In this document: in pieces, positions 1 through 7,960 of the stretch
How the letters are laid out: each line of letters starts with the position of its first letter
Numbering within the stretch: the stretch's first letter is position 1
From: a virus
Length of the DNA: 33,117 nt
Strand: one strand, 5' to 3'
Virus record (IMG/VR): IMGVR_UViG_3300020438_000139
Location: 1 to 33,117 of that record
Notes under the pieces: generated by a model
Database searches by the model: none
What the model was told of the DNA's origin: nothing
What the model saw: the letters and a program-made list of their open reading frames with translations, nothing else
Position numbers and translations under genes: made by a program

Positions 1-1100
1 CTGCAGGCACAAAAATAAATCTAAATAATGGTACAATTTCTGCAAAAGAATTTCGTATAGACTCAAGTGGAAACGCGAGTTTCTCAGGAGACCTATCCGC
101 TGCAGGAGGTACTTTCTCAGGCTCATTAGTAGTTGGGGGCTCAAACACCTCTGCAAGCACTGTAGTAGCAGGCGCTGCGGCAGGAGCTACAGCGAATCAA
201 AGTACTAATGCACAGATACTTGCAGGAGACCTAACAGGGTCTGTTGATGGTACTGCTGTCGCTACAGTTAAGTCCGGTGCAGCAGCGGGAGCTACAGCGA
301 ACCAAGACTCTACATCTACTATATTAGCAGGAAATCATACAGGAAATATTGATGGTACGAGCGCTGCTACAATTAAATCGGGAGCAGCGGCGGGAGCTAC
401 AGCGATTCAAGATGGCGCATCAAGTGTGAATCTTTCTCTAGATGAGGGTGCTGTTGGCCCTGTAACTATTGATCCGAGCGGTAAACTTTTTCAAGGTACA
501 GGAACTTTTAATAATACAAATACTGGATTCTATCTTGATAGTAGTGGAAACTTTAGCCTAAAGGATAAACTAGCGTTCAATGGCAGCGTTCTTGCTCTTG
601 ATGGTGAATTTAGTGCCGGCACAGGAAACAGTATTTTTAAAGCGACTTCTACTGGTATCCAACTAGGAAGTGCAACTTTTAGCAGTGCTCCTTTTTCAGT
701 TACTACAGCAGGTGTTTTAAAAGCAAGATCGGGAGACATTGGACAAATTACCATTGGTAGTAATAAGTTATATATTGGCACGGGTGCTCATGCTAATTCA
801 AATACTCAATTTTATGTAGATAGTTCGGGTAATTTTAGTCTTGGAGATAAACTTACTTGGGATGGCACTACTCTTAGTGTAAGCGGAAGTATTTCAGTTG
901 CGTATTCAGCTATTACAGGAACAAAACCTCCTACTGACGCTACAAATGACGATACTGCCGATGCAGCAAATGATAAAGCACAAAACTTTAATAGTGATGG
1001 AAATATAAATCAAGGCATTACAATGATTAGCGGGGGATCAATTACTGTAGGAAATATTGTAATTGATGGAAACAATAGCAGAATACTGATTTCGGATTAA
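1..1100 (+). CDS. Tail tip / central fibre protein, C-terminal part (partial at window edge)
   Basis: The reading frame is open from the first complete codon at position 3 to the stop at 1098-1100, so this is the 3' end of a longer gene and the GTG at 426 is an internal codon. The visible 365 or so residues are Gly/Ser/Thr/Ala-rich. They contain a 35-residue tandem repeat (around positions 174-419) and then two copies of a beta-rich motif of the type FYLDSSGNFSLKDKLAF / FYVDSSGNFSLGDKLTW. Near the end is an ITGTKPPTDATNDDTADAAN stretch. Such IDSSGNF and ITGxKPPTDA motifs are common in the C-terminal regions of lambda J-like host-specificity/tail tip proteins. The role as a distal tail protein is inferred from these motifs and from the fibre genes that follow 3 bases downstream. 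The N-terminal part that would confirm a J-type architecture is outside the window. Confidence 0.7.
   Translation, partial: AGTKINLNNGTISAKEFRIDSSGNASFSGDLSAAGGTFSGSLVVGGSNTSASTVVAGAAAGATANQSTNAQILAGDLTGSVDGTAVATVKSGAAAGATANQDSTSTILAGNHTGNIDGTSAATIKSGAAAGATAIQDGASSVNLSLDEGAVGPVTIDPSGKLFQGTGTFNNTNTGFYLDSSGNFSLKDKLAFNGSVLALDGEFSAGTGNSIFKATSTGIQLGSATFSSAPFSVTTAGVLKARSGDIGQITIGSNKLYIGTGAHANSNTQFYVDSSGNFSLGDKLTWDGTTLSVSGSISVAYSAITGTKPPTDATNDDTADAANDKAQNFNSDGNINQGITMISGGSITVGNIVIDGNNSRILISD
174..419 (+). repeat. 35-residue (105-bp) tandem repeat in tail tip protein
   Basis: The motif [AS]G-AAAGATA-[NI]Q starts at about 174, 279 and 384, giving an exact 105-base period. Between copies lies a conserved ILAG[DN][LH]TG[SN][VI]DGT stretch. 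DNA identity between copies is high but not perfect (for example gcagcgggagctacagcga shared by copies 2 and 3). There are about 2.4 units; the last is truncated where the DSSGNF region begins. Confidence 0.8.
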
Positions 1101-1103
1101 ATC

Positions 1104-2063
1104 ATGGCAAATAGAGTATTAGCAGGCAATCATCCAACATATGGCTATGGGTTATTTGTTTCACAGCCCGGAATAAATGTACTAACAGCTTCGACAAATC
1201 AACTTGTATTTGATTCTCGAACTTTTAGATCCGGAGTAATATATAAAACTTTTAGTCCGAGTACAACAAGCGATAAGACTTGGACTTCAAGCTCTCTTGG
1301 GTATATTCCTGCAGTAATTACTGCAGGAATAAGACCGGATAATTATTTCTTTGTAGATCAAATATCTATAGGTGGAGTACCTCCTACATTTGGTCTCACT
1401 CTTGATTTTCAAACAGCACCTTTTACAGAGCTAACAGAGACGACTATAGATGATTTTAAACAGCTACCGAAAGGAAACAGTGGAGGGTATAACTCTAATA
1501 CAAATATTCATGTTTCAAACTATTCGACAAGCAATGTCTATGCTTTTCTAAGATTTCCTTGTCATTATGGAAAAATGAATAGTTCTGCTCTGTTTGGACA
1601 AAGTTCAGATACTTATACATTAGGATCAAGTACCTCTGCAAATAGAATACTTATAGGAAACCATGGTACCTATGGACAAGGAATGTATGTTTCAAGACCT
1701 GGAGTAGATGTTACTTCAGCAAGTCGAGACGAAATGATTTTTAGCACAGATTCAAATGTGGGCCAGGACTATTCTTCAGTATTAAAAATTGAAAATGTTA
1801 CTCTTACTCGAGCAAGCTCAAATACAAGCAGTGCTAATGACCACACCTTTACTTATGAGAATACAGGCAGTACTCCTGCCGTAGAAGTAAGAGTACAGGG
1901 CGGAGTTTATTCTGCCAATGGAGTTACTTTAGTTTCTCAAACAAATAGCTCAACAACTTTAAGACTTCCTTTATCCGTTGCTAAGGGAAATCAATCAAAT
2001 GCTGTAGCTTATAAAAATCCATCAACATTATCAGTAACAGCAATTGTTATAAAGAGAGGATAA
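1104..2063 (+). CDS. Distal tail structural protein with duplicated N-terminal module
   Basis: Predicted 319 aa, beginning three bases after the upstream stop. No enzymatic family is recognised. Residues 1-38 (NRVLAGNHPTYGYGLFVSQP...) recur at about residues 179-217 (NRILIGNHGTYGQGMYVSRP...), and a diverged third copy opens the next gene, so the protein looks like two fused paralogous units. The remainder is predicted beta-rich, with many Ser/Thr/Asn and no membrane segment. A 28-bp perfect DNA palindrome lies in the coding sequence at 1304-1331. Position between the tail tip gene and the fibre genes suggests a tail tip or baseplate decoration protein; this is inference. Confidence 0.65.
   Translation: MANRVLAGNHPTYGYGLFVSQPGINVLTASTNQLVFDSRTFRSGVIYKTFSPSTTSDKTWTSSSLGYIPAVITAGIRPDNYFFVDQISIGGVPPTFGLTLDFQTAPFTELTETTIDDFKQLPKGNSGGYNSNTNIHVSNYSTSNVYAFLRFPCHYGKMNSSALFGQSSDTYTLGSSTSANRILIGNHGTYGQGMYVSRPGVDVTSASRDEMIFSTDSNVGQDYSSVLKIENVTLTRASSNTSSANDHTFTYENTGSTPAVEVRVQGGVYSANGVTLVSQTNSSTTLRLPLSVAKGNQSNAVAYKNPSTLSVTAIVIKRG
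1304..1331. repeat. 28-bp perfect palindrome inside a tail gene
   Basis: Reading outward from the centre between 1317 and 1318, all 14 base pairs match: left arm TATTCCTGCAGTAA, right arm TTACTGCAGGAATA. It has no loop, so it could be a dimeric protein-binding site or form a cruciform/hairpin. It encodes Ile-Pro-Ala-Val-Ile-Thr-Ala-Gly-Ile, so coding constraint alone does not obviously require it. Confidence 0.85.
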
Positions 2064-2064
2064 A

Positions 2065-2601
2065 ATGTCCAGGCGAATAGTACTAGGAAAAGTAAACACT
2101 TCTGATCACGGACTCTTCGTATCTAAAACGGGTCAGGATATAGTCGATGGCAGTGGTAATTTAACGTCTGCGACAAATCAACTTTTTAATAGTAAAGCGT
2201 CTTCTGTAGGAAATTTTACGTTATTAAGAAAAGGACAGCTAACTATTGCTGGAGCTTCAGGTATTACAGGAACTACTACCTCTATAGCACATGGACAAAG
2301 TTTTAGGCCTCTTGTATTCGCTCAGTGGTGCTTTCCCAATGAAGTAAGTTCGGGAGTAGCAACAAAAATGAGAACTCCCTACTATCATAAATATGACGTG
2401 GGAGGCGCAAACGTCATTGGTAATTACAGGTATAATTTTGGTTTAGAGGTGAAAGTAGATACAACAAATGTAACTTTTACTAATTATGGATACCAAGAGG
2501 GCAGCCATGGCAGCTCTCCAGGCTCTGTTAGAAAATTTCGAGATACAAATAAAACAGGATCAATTCATGTTGCATATCTAATTTTTGCAACTTCAGCATA
2601 G
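2065..2601 (+). CDS. Distal tail structural protein, paralogue of upstream module
   Basis: Predicted 178 aa, starting one base after the previous stop (TAAAATG junction). Residues 1-45 (RRIVLGKVNTSDHGLFVSKTG followed by ATNQLFNS) are a third, diverged copy of the NRILxGNHxTYGxGLFVS module found twice in the preceding protein. The remaining 130 residues are unrelated to that protein: GITGTTTSIAHGQSFRPLVF followed by an aromatic, His- and Tyr-rich stretch ending IHVAYLIFATSA. The fold is probably beta-sandwich. It looks like a common N-terminal attachment module carrying a different distal domain. No function beyond tail structure can be assigned. Confidence 0.6.
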   Translation: MSRRIVLGKVNTSDHGLFVSKTGQDIVDGSGNLTSATNQLFNSKASSVGNFTLLRKGQLTIAGASGITGTTTSIAHGQSFRPLVFAQWCFPNEVSSGVATKMRTPYYHKYDVGGANVIGNYRYNFGLEVKVDTTNVTFTNYGYQEGSHGSSPGSVRKFRDTNKTGSIHVAYLIFATSA

Positions 2602-2610
2602 GAAAGAAAA

Positions 2611-3036
2611 ATGTACTTATTATATAATACAGCTCTCAGGAACATTATTTCAGTTATTGAAAGTGACTTAGAGGATGAAGAAAAAGAAGGCTATCAAGTA
2701 GAAGGAAGAACGGGCATAGAAGTTTCGGATGCTGATTTTCCGGATGGATGGCCGTGTGAACTAGGAGACTACTACGTAAATGATAGTGGTGCTATAGTTG
2801 CAGCGAGTACTTATACTAATTTTGCTTCCCCTATTCATCTAACTGTAGGTCAGACTCACACTTGGACAGCGGTTGAAGACTGCCAGATTTTAGATATAAC
2901 TACCGATGCTACTAGTTCTGTATCTTCGGGGGAAGAAGTAACTTTTACAGCAACAGATCCAGGAAATTATATCTATAATTTAAGGTCAAAAACCTACAAG
3001 GAAGCATTCATAGAAATAGGAGTATCAATGCCATGA
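2611..3036 (+). CDS. Hypothetical tail-associated protein
   Basis: Predicted 141 aa. The N-terminal 70 residues are acidic (ESDLEDEEKEGYQVEGR) and include Trp/Cys/Tyr in DGWPCELGDYYVND. The C-terminal half (TVGQTHTWTAVEDCQILDIT...TATDPGNYIYNLRSKTYKEA) resembles an immunoglobulin-like beta-sandwich with a closing YxYxL strand. It overlaps the next gene by four bases (ATGA), so the pair is probably translationally coupled. The pairing with a small chaperone-like protein suggests a fibre or baseplate part plus its assembly helper, but I recognise no named family. Confidence 0.55.
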   Translation: MYLLYNTALRNIISVIESDLEDEEKEGYQVEGRTGIEVSDADFPDGWPCELGDYYVNDSGAIVAASTYTNFASPIHLTVGQTHTWTAVEDCQILDITTDATSSVSSGEEVTFTATDPGNYIYNLRSKTYKEAFIEIGVSMP

Positions 3037-3215
3037 ATATCGAACTAAAATACAATAATTCTCTTACTTACGGAGAAAAAAGACAAGAAGCATACCCCTT
3101 TATATCAGAGCAGCTCGATATGCTTTGGCACGCCATTGACTCCGGTACTTTAGATAAAACTTCTGATTTTTATACAAAGCTAAAAGCTGTAAAAGATAAG
3201 TACCCCAAGGGCTAA
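3033..3215 (+). CDS. Small tail assembly helper-like protein (YPxISEQLDMLWH motif)
   Basis: Predicted 60 aa, overlapping the previous gene by ATGA. It contains RQEAYPFISEQLDMLWHAID followed by a helical tail ending KYPKG. Short proteins or domains with the YPxIxEQLDxLWxxID motif are widespread in tailed phages, usually near tail fibre genes, and are often annotated as XkdW-like or tail assembly chaperone-like; their biochemical role is not well defined. It ends the first tail cistron group: a promoter follows directly downstream. Confidence 0.6.
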   Translation: MNIELKYNNSLTYGEKRQEAYPFISEQLDMLWHAIDSGTLDKTSDFYTKLKAVKDKYPKG

Positions 3216-3226
3216 ATTCAACCACC

Positions 3227-3268
3227 AAAAAAATACTTCTTGACAGTTCATGTCTTTTTGAGTATAAT
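3227..3268 (+). promoter_or_regulatory. Perfect sigma70-type promoter with upstream A-tract box (P1)
   Basis: The -35 TTGACA lies at 3240-3245 and the -10 TATAAT at 3263-3268, with a 17-base spacer. An A7 tract (3227-3233) and TACTTC precede the -35 directly. The predicted start point is about 3275, followed by GGAGA at 3278-3282 and the ATG at 3289, giving a short leader of about 14 bases. The upstream box plus -35 matches the promoter on the other strand at 28712-28753 in 18 of 19 positions. Confidence 0.85.
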
Positions 3269-3288
3269 TTACCACATGGAGAACGAAA

Positions 3289-3630
3289 ATGGCAGCGCCA
3301 AAACACAACCTCACAATAGACCAGGGTTCCGATTTTGTTTTTGATCTAGTAGTGTCTGATAAAGGCGCAATAAAGGATCTTACAGGATACGGCGCTCGTT
3401 CACATATTCGATCAAAGAGAAGTTCTTCAACTCTCGCAGCATCATTTACCTGTACTGTAGTTTCACCTGCTACAAACGGGGTAGTAAAAATGCAGCTAAC
3501 AAACGCTACAAGTTCTGCAATGACGCCCGGACTTTACTTTTACGATTTAGAAATCTTTACCGCCGGCAATAATTTAGTAAAAAGAATTTTACAAGGAGAG
3601 ATAATACTAACTCCCGAAGTAACGAGGTAA
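3289..3630 (+). CDS. Conserved virion protein, Ig-like beta-sandwich
   Basis: Predicted 113 aa, first gene behind promoter P1 with a GGAGA ribosome site. The pattern is TIDQGSDFVFDLVV...IKDLTGYGARSHIRSK...VVKMQLTNATSSAMTPGLYFYDLEIF...RILQGEIILTPEVTR. The combination of QGSDF, DLTGYxAR, ITN/LTNATSSxMxxGxYxYDLE and GxxxxxPEVTR is typical of a small conserved phage protein that resembles the N-terminal domain of baseplate upper proteins (BppU-type). It probably forms a connector between tail tip and fibres; that role is inferred. Confidence 0.65.
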   Translation: MAAPKHNLTIDQGSDFVFDLVVSDKGAIKDLTGYGARSHIRSKRSSSTLAASFTCTVVSPATNGVVKMQLTNATSSAMTPGLYFYDLEIFTAGNNLVKRILQGEIILTPEVTR

Positions 3631-3634
3631 TATC

Positions 3635-4237
3635 ATGGCGGATATTCTAAATACTTTTCGCTTTAACGCAAATGCTGGACAAACAGTTTTTAATGGAAAT
3701 GATGCTAATGGGGCTTTATTAGTATACATTTCTGACGCCGTAGAAGTTTACTTAAACGGTATAATTTTAATTGAAGGCAGTGATTATACGGTAGGAACAG
3801 ACTTACGTACAATTACCCTGATAGAAGGTGCTTTAACCGGAGACCAAGTTACAATTGTTGCATATGCGCGACAAGTTGCTGGAGACTTCGGAGATACTGT
3901 AGCTCTTTCAATCTCAGAAGGAGATGAGTTTACAGTAGCTATAAACAATTTTGCTGTTCCTACTCCTACTAATAATGCAGCAACCGTAACCATAACTCCT
4001 ACGGGAATGGTAACAGCAACAACGCTTCAAGGCGCCATTGAGCAACTTGCAGCAAATCAGTTTAAATCAAATTCAGCTCCAACAGTTGGAGTAGATGAAG
4101 GCGATACTTGGTACGACTTAGACGACAATCAGATGAAAGTCTATCGTGAAACGAGTACAGGTGTTTTCAATTGGGTTCCACTAATTATAGGAGACATAGC
4201 AGGAGACTCGGATACGCTCGACGCAGGAAGCTTCTAG
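3635..4237 (+). CDS. Short tail fibre protein
   Basis: Predicted 200 aa. Residues 5-75 carry a common fibre motif: FRFNANAGQTVFNGNDANG, VEVYLNGIILIEGSDYTVG, and a GDQVTIVAYA strand. The same motif recurs in the genes at 6335, 7229 and 7961. A second motif, GDTWYDLDDNQMKVYRETS, with TGVFNWVPLI, is typical of phage fibres near the end of a shaft. The last residues (GDSDTLDAGSF) resemble the tail ends of the following fibre genes (DGGTY, SDGGAF), suggesting a shared boundary motif. It is a likely adaptor or short fibre at the baseplate. Confidence 0.7.
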   Translation: MADILNTFRFNANAGQTVFNGNDANGALLVYISDAVEVYLNGIILIEGSDYTVGTDLRTITLIEGALTGDQVTIVAYARQVAGDFGDTVALSISEGDEFTVAINNFAVPTPTNNAATVTITPTGMVTATTLQGAIEQLAANQFKSNSAPTVGVDEGDTWYDLDDNQMKVYRETSTGVFNWVPLIIGDIAGDSDTLDAGSF

Positions 4238-4262
4238 AAGAGCTTATTAGGATCATCAAAAC

Positions 4263-6272
4263 ATGACTCAAACAATTAAAATCAAACGTAGTACTTCAGC
4301 TGCGTCTCCTACCGCCCTAGCAAACGGAGAACTTGCGTATTCAGCTACCAGTGGTGGTGCCCATAAATTATTTATTGGTCGTCCGGGTGGCGGCAGTGGT
4401 GATATTGACGCAATTGGTGGTAAGTATTATACCGCGCTCGTAGATGCCGCAACAAATGCAAACACAGCATCTGCAATCGTAAAAAGAGACGGATCCGGAA
4501 ACTTCTCAGCAGGTACAATCACAGCAGCTCTAACAGGTAATGCGTCTACAGCGAGTGCTTTAGCAACTGCCAGAGCTATTGCTTTGACTGGTGATGTAAC
4601 GGGTACTGTAAACTTTGACGGATCTGCTGGTGTCTCAATTGCAACGACAATTGCAGCAAACAGTATTGCTCTTGGAACGGACACAACCGGTGCCTATGTA
4701 GCTGACTTGACTGCAGGTGAAGGTATTGATGTTTCTGGCGGTGGTGCTGAAAATGCTACAATTACTATATCAGCCGAAGATGCTACCGAAACGAATAAGG
4801 GTGTTGCAACTTTTGATGGAACAGACTTTACTGTTACTTCTGGGGATGTAACTCTTAATGCAGAAAGAGTACAAGATATTGTAGGTGCAATGGTTTCAAG
4901 CAATACTGAAACTGGTTTAGGTGTTACCTATGAAGACAGTGACGGCACGTTGGACTTTGCTCTTGCAGCTTCTGGTGTATCCGCAGGTTCTTATGGTAGT
5001 TCCAGTGCAGTTCCTATTATTACTATAGGTGCTGATGGCCGTATTACTGCTGCTTCTACCTCAACCGTATCAACAAGCATTCTTATTGCTGCTGATAGCG
5101 GTTCTACTGATACAGTAGCAGGCGGCGAAACTATTACTTTTGAAGGCGATACAGGTATTTCAACTGTTGTTTCAAACAACAAAATTACGATTGACCTTGA
5201 CGATACTGCAGTAACTCCTGCCTCTTACGGTTCTGCTACTGCAATTCCTACCTTTACTGTTGACCAACAAGGTCGTTTGACCGCAGCAGGCTCAGCCGCT
5301 ATCTCAACCAACCTCGCAGTTCAAGGCGACTCCGGTACTGCTGATAGCATTGCTCTTGGCTCCGAAGTTCTTGATATTGCTGGTGGAACTGGTCTTACTA
5401 CTACCGGAGGAAGCGGCACAAGCACAATAACGGTTGCTCTTGATAATACTGCTGTTTCAGCAGGTAGCTTTGGTTCAACAACTGCAATCCCTACTTTCAC
5501 AGTAGATGCACAAGGTCGTTTGACTGCAGCAGGCTCAGCAGCAATCACAGCAGGATTTACACTTGCTGGTGACTCTGGTTCTTCTGGCATTGCAAACGGT
5601 GATACTGCTACTGTTACTGGTGGAACGGGCGTAACGACGGCTGTTTCTGGCGATGCAGTTACAGTTTCTATCGGACAAGCAGTTGCTACTACTTCAAACG
5701 TAACGTTCAACAACGTTGCAGTAGATGGAACCTTGACTTCTGATGATATTACGGCAGCTAACATGACTGCTTCTGGAAACGTTATTGTTACAGGTAACTT
5801 GACTGTAAACGGCACTACGACTACTGTTAACAGCAATACTGTAAATATTGGCGATAACATCATTGTTCTTAACTCTGACGAAACTGGTACTCCTTCTGCG
5901 AATGCTGGTATCGAAATCGAACGTGGAACTTCTACTAACGTACTTGTACGATATAAAGAATCTACTGACCGATGGGAATTTACTAATGATGGTTCTACTT
6001 ACTTCAATATTCCACTCTCTACGGAGTATGATAAGTACACTTCTTTCACTGTTAGTGATGGTTCAAACAGTACAGCAATTACTTCTGCAGCAACTCTTAC
6101 GTTTGCAGCAGCTGGTGGTGGTTTAAGTGTTGCAGAAAGCAGTGGAACTGTTACATACACGATTGGTGATGCAACTTCTGGTGCAAAAGGTGTAGCAAGT
6201 TTTGATAGCGGTGACTTTACCGTATCTTCAGGCGCTGTGTCTCTCGCTGCAGTAGATGGTGGAACATACTAA
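4263..6272 (+). CDS. Tail fibre protein, Mtd-like N-terminus with 78-80 aa repeats
   Basis: Predicted 669 aa. The N-terminal 27 residues (MTQTIKIKRSTSAASPTALA then NGELAYS) match the small intertwined domain seen at the N-terminus of many fibres, similar to the major tropism determinant N-terminal domain; related starts occur at 6335 and 7229. The central part holds three repeats with the core SxAxPxxTxxAxGRxTAAxS. A distal shaft segment reads TVNGTTTTVNSNTVNIGDNI followed by IVLNSDETGTPSANAGIEIE, a highly recurrent element in marine phage fibres. Composition is Thr/Ala/Gly/Ser-rich with almost no Cys, as expected of a trimeric fibre. There is no recognisable enzymatic tip. The adhesin role is inferred. 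Confidence 0.8.
   Translation: MTQTIKIKRSTSAASPTALANGELAYSATSGGAHKLFIGRPGGGSGDIDAIGGKYYTALVDAATNANTASAIVKRDGSGNFSAGTITAALTGNASTASALATARAIALTGDVTGTVNFDGSAGVSIATTIAANSIALGTDTTGAYVADLTAGEGIDVSGGGAENATITISAEDATETNKGVATFDGTDFTVTSGDVTLNAERVQDIVGAMVSSNTETGLGVTYEDSDGTLDFALAASGVSAGSYGSSSAVPIITIGADGRITAASTSTVSTSILIAADSGSTDTVAGGETITFEGDTGISTVVSNNKITIDLDDTAVTPASYGSATAIPTFTVDQQGRLTAAGSAAISTNLAVQGDSGTADSIALGSEVLDIAGGTGLTTTGGSGTSTITVALDNTAVSAGSFGSTTAIPTFTVDAQGRLTAAGSAAITAGFTLAGDSGSSGIANGDTATVTGGTGVTTAVSGDAVTVSIGQAVATTSNVTFNNVAVDGTLTSDDITAANMTASGNVIVTGNLTVNGTTTTVNSNTVNIGDNIIVLNSDETGTPSANAGIEIERGTSTNVLVRYKESTDRWEFTNDGSTYFNIPLSTEYDKYTSFTVSDGSNSTAITSAATLTFAAAGGGLSVAESSGTVTYTIGDATSGAKGVASFDSGDFTVSSGAVSLAAVDGGTY
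4978..5690 (+). repeat. Three 78-80 residue repeats in tail fibre shaft
   Basis: Repeat cores start at about 4983, 5217 and 5457 (GSYGSSSAVPIITIGADGRI, ASYGSATAIPTFTVDQQGRL, GSFGSTTAIPTFTVDAQGRL), each followed by a LTAAGSAAI-type strand and a GDSG segment. Spacing is 234-240 bases. A fourth copy sits in a different gene near 8410-8480, showing that the unit moves between fibres. Confidence 0.75.
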
Positions 6273-6285
6273 TAAATAGAGAACC

Positions 6286-6308
6286 AAGGGGCGGGTTTCT
6301 CGCCCCTT
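6286..6308 (+). terminator. Hairpin between fibre genes, terminator-like
   Basis: An 8-bp GC-rich stem, AAGGGGCG (6286-6293) with CGCCCCTT (6301-6308), and a 7-base loop. No convincing T-tract follows (TTATGCGCG), so it may pause or process RNA rather than terminate fully. The stem resembles the AGGGGC/GCCCCT stem at the end of the block near 19072-19085. Confidence 0.5.
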
Positions 6309-6334
6309 ATGCGCGAAAGCGTTCGGAGAACTAA

Positions 6335-7219
6335 GTGTCTACTCAGACAATTAAACTAAAAAGATCTAGCTCTAGCGGCGCAGTACCCGCAACTTCTGAC
6401 CTCGCACTTGGAGAACTAGCAGTCAATACATATGACGGCAAAATCTTCATGAAAAAAGAGGTTGGAGGTAGTCCTACAATACTTCAGTTTGAAGCAAATA
6501 CTGCCGATACAAACCTTTTAAAGACATTTACTTATACAGCAACAGCAAATCAGATAACTTTTACGGGTGTAGATGATGGTGGAGATTCTCTGAAATTTCA
6601 GAGCAATGCCGTACAAGTTCTTCTAAATGGTCTCATGCTTACAAAAACTTCGGACTATACTGTTCCGAATGCTTCTCGAATAGACTTAGTATCGGGAGCA
6701 ACAGCAGGGGACACACTTACAGTTGTAGCGTTTCAGCAAAAAATTGGAAACGGTACAAAAGTAGTAAATAGTTTTACAGGAGACGGAAGCGAAACAGATT
6801 TCACTCTTACACACCAGCCAGAAAATGAAGACAATACTCTTGTTTTTGTAAATGGTTCGTATATATCAAAGTCAGCTTATTCAATTACTGGAACTACTTT
6901 AACATTTTCTTCTGCTCCTGCAAACTCAGCAGCAATTGAAATTTCAGTAGGAACAAATGAACTATCATTAAATACTTCGTCAGGACTTACATTTCCTGAT
7001 GCTACAAAAGTAATCCTTGGTACGAGTAATGACTTGCAACTTTTTCACGACGGAAATAACAGTATTATAAACCATGTAAATACAGCAACAAATGGTAATA
7101 TGTTATTTCAAGTCTCGGGCTCCACAATAGGCACAGTTTCTGGCACAGGAATGGCTGTAAACGGTGCTATTTCAGCAACAGGCGAACTAAGCGGAACGTC
7201 AGACGGTGGTGCTTTTTAG
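6335..7219 (+). CDS. Tail fibre protein, Mtd-like N-terminus
   Basis: Predicted 294 aa; GTG start chosen because GGAG sits 7 bases upstream (6325-6328) and the product then begins with the expected STQTIKLKRSSSSGAVPATS followed by LALGELAVNTYDGKIF. Modules in order: the Mtd-like N-terminal domain (1-45), a VQVLLNGLMLTKTSDYTV strand unit, a FTGDGSETDFTLTHQPENED unit followed by VFVNGSYISKSAYSITGTTL-type strands, then an NDLQLFHDGNNSIINHV unit. The protein ends in SDGGAF. It is closely related to the next gene over the first 200 residues, so the two probably arose by duplication. No receptor-binding tip domain is obvious, so it may be a shaft component or depend on partners. Confidence 0.75.
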   Translation: MSTQTIKLKRSSSSGAVPATSDLALGELAVNTYDGKIFMKKEVGGSPTILQFEANTADTNLLKTFTYTATANQITFTGVDDGGDSLKFQSNAVQVLLNGLMLTKTSDYTVPNASRIDLVSGATAGDTLTVVAFQQKIGNGTKVVNSFTGDGSETDFTLTHQPENEDNTLVFVNGSYISKSAYSITGTTLTFSSAPANSAAIEISVGTNELSLNTSSGLTFPDATKVILGTSNDLQLFHDGNNSIINHVNTATNGNMLFQVSGSTIGTVSGTGMAVNGAISATGELSGTSDGGAF

Positions 7220-7228
7220 GTAAGATAC

Positions 7229-7918
7229 ATGACTCAGTTAATAAAATTAAAAAGATCAGCAACTGCAGGAGCAGTCCCAAGCGCAGCCTCTTTAGCTCTT
7301 GGAGAGATTGCTGTCAATACATTTGATGGTAAACTTTATGCAAAGAAAAATGCAGGAGGCAGTGTCTCCGTTGTAGAGATTGGTCAAAATACGACTGCCA
7401 TACTTGATACTTTTAGTTTTATCGTTGCGAGTGATGGACAAACCGCTTTCACTGGCAGCGACTCCAATGGAAACACCTTAGCGTACAACGCAAGTAATGT
7501 AGAAGTGTTTTTAAATGGAGTGCTACTCAAAGGTGGAGGGGATGATTATACCGCAAGTAATGGTACTTCTGTAACTCTTTCTTCCGGAGCAGAAGAGAGC
7601 GATGAGCTTACTGTTCTTGCTTTTAGTGCCTCAATTGGTAGTGGTGATACTGTAATAGATACTTTTACGGGAGATGGAAGCACAACAAACTTTAGTCTTT
7701 CTACAAATCCAAAAAGAGAAGAAAATACAAGCATTTTTGTGAATGGAGTATACCAGAATAAATCTACTTATAGTCTTAGTGGAACTACTCTTATTTTTTC
7801 TTCGGCTCCGGCAAATTCATCTGCAATTGAAGTTGAGATTGGAACACGCTCTGTAAATACAGAAGACGTTACCACCTTATTACCTTCAAGAGCTGAAATA
7901 CTTTTCATGGCTAGCTAG
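7229..7918 (+). CDS. Tail fibre protein, paralogue of preceding gene
   Basis: Predicted 229 aa. The start TQLIKLKRSATAGAVPSAAS followed by LGEIAVNTFDGKLYAKK is the Mtd-like N-terminal domain again. It is followed by FTGSDSNG, VEVFLNGVLLKGGGDDYTAS and the IFVNGVYQNKSTYSLSGTTL / IFSSAPANSSAIEVEIG strand unit. Unlike the upstream paralogue it stops shortly after this unit (LLPSRAEILFMAS), lacking the LFHDGNN segment. The truncated architecture suggests either an adaptor fibre or decay of a formerly longer gene; the frame is intact and shows no frameshift. Confidence 0.75.
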   Translation: MTQLIKLKRSATAGAVPSAASLALGEIAVNTFDGKLYAKKNAGGSVSVVEIGQNTTAILDTFSFIVASDGQTAFTGSDSNGNTLAYNASNVEVFLNGVLLKGGGDDYTASNGTSVTLSSGAEESDELTVLAFSASIGSGDTVIDTFTGDGSTTNFSLSTNPKREENTSIFVNGVYQNKSTYSLSGTTLIFSSAPANSSAIEVEIGTRSVNTEDVTTLLPSRAEILFMAS

Positions 7919-7960
7919 CCTGAAAAACAGACTGAACACTCAGTAGTAGGATAACGATAA

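Noticed and set aside
5321-5863. Long antisense open frame (180 codons) opposite a fibre gene
   Set aside because: It mirrors the Ala/Thr/Gly-rich repeat codons of the plus-strand fibre and has no ribosome site or recognisable product; the same holds for the other antisense frames in the fibre genes.
4263-7918. Diversity-generating retroelement, prompted by the Mtd-like N-termini
   Set aside because: No reverse transcriptase, template repeat or A-to-N variable repeat pair is visible; only the N-terminal fold is shared.
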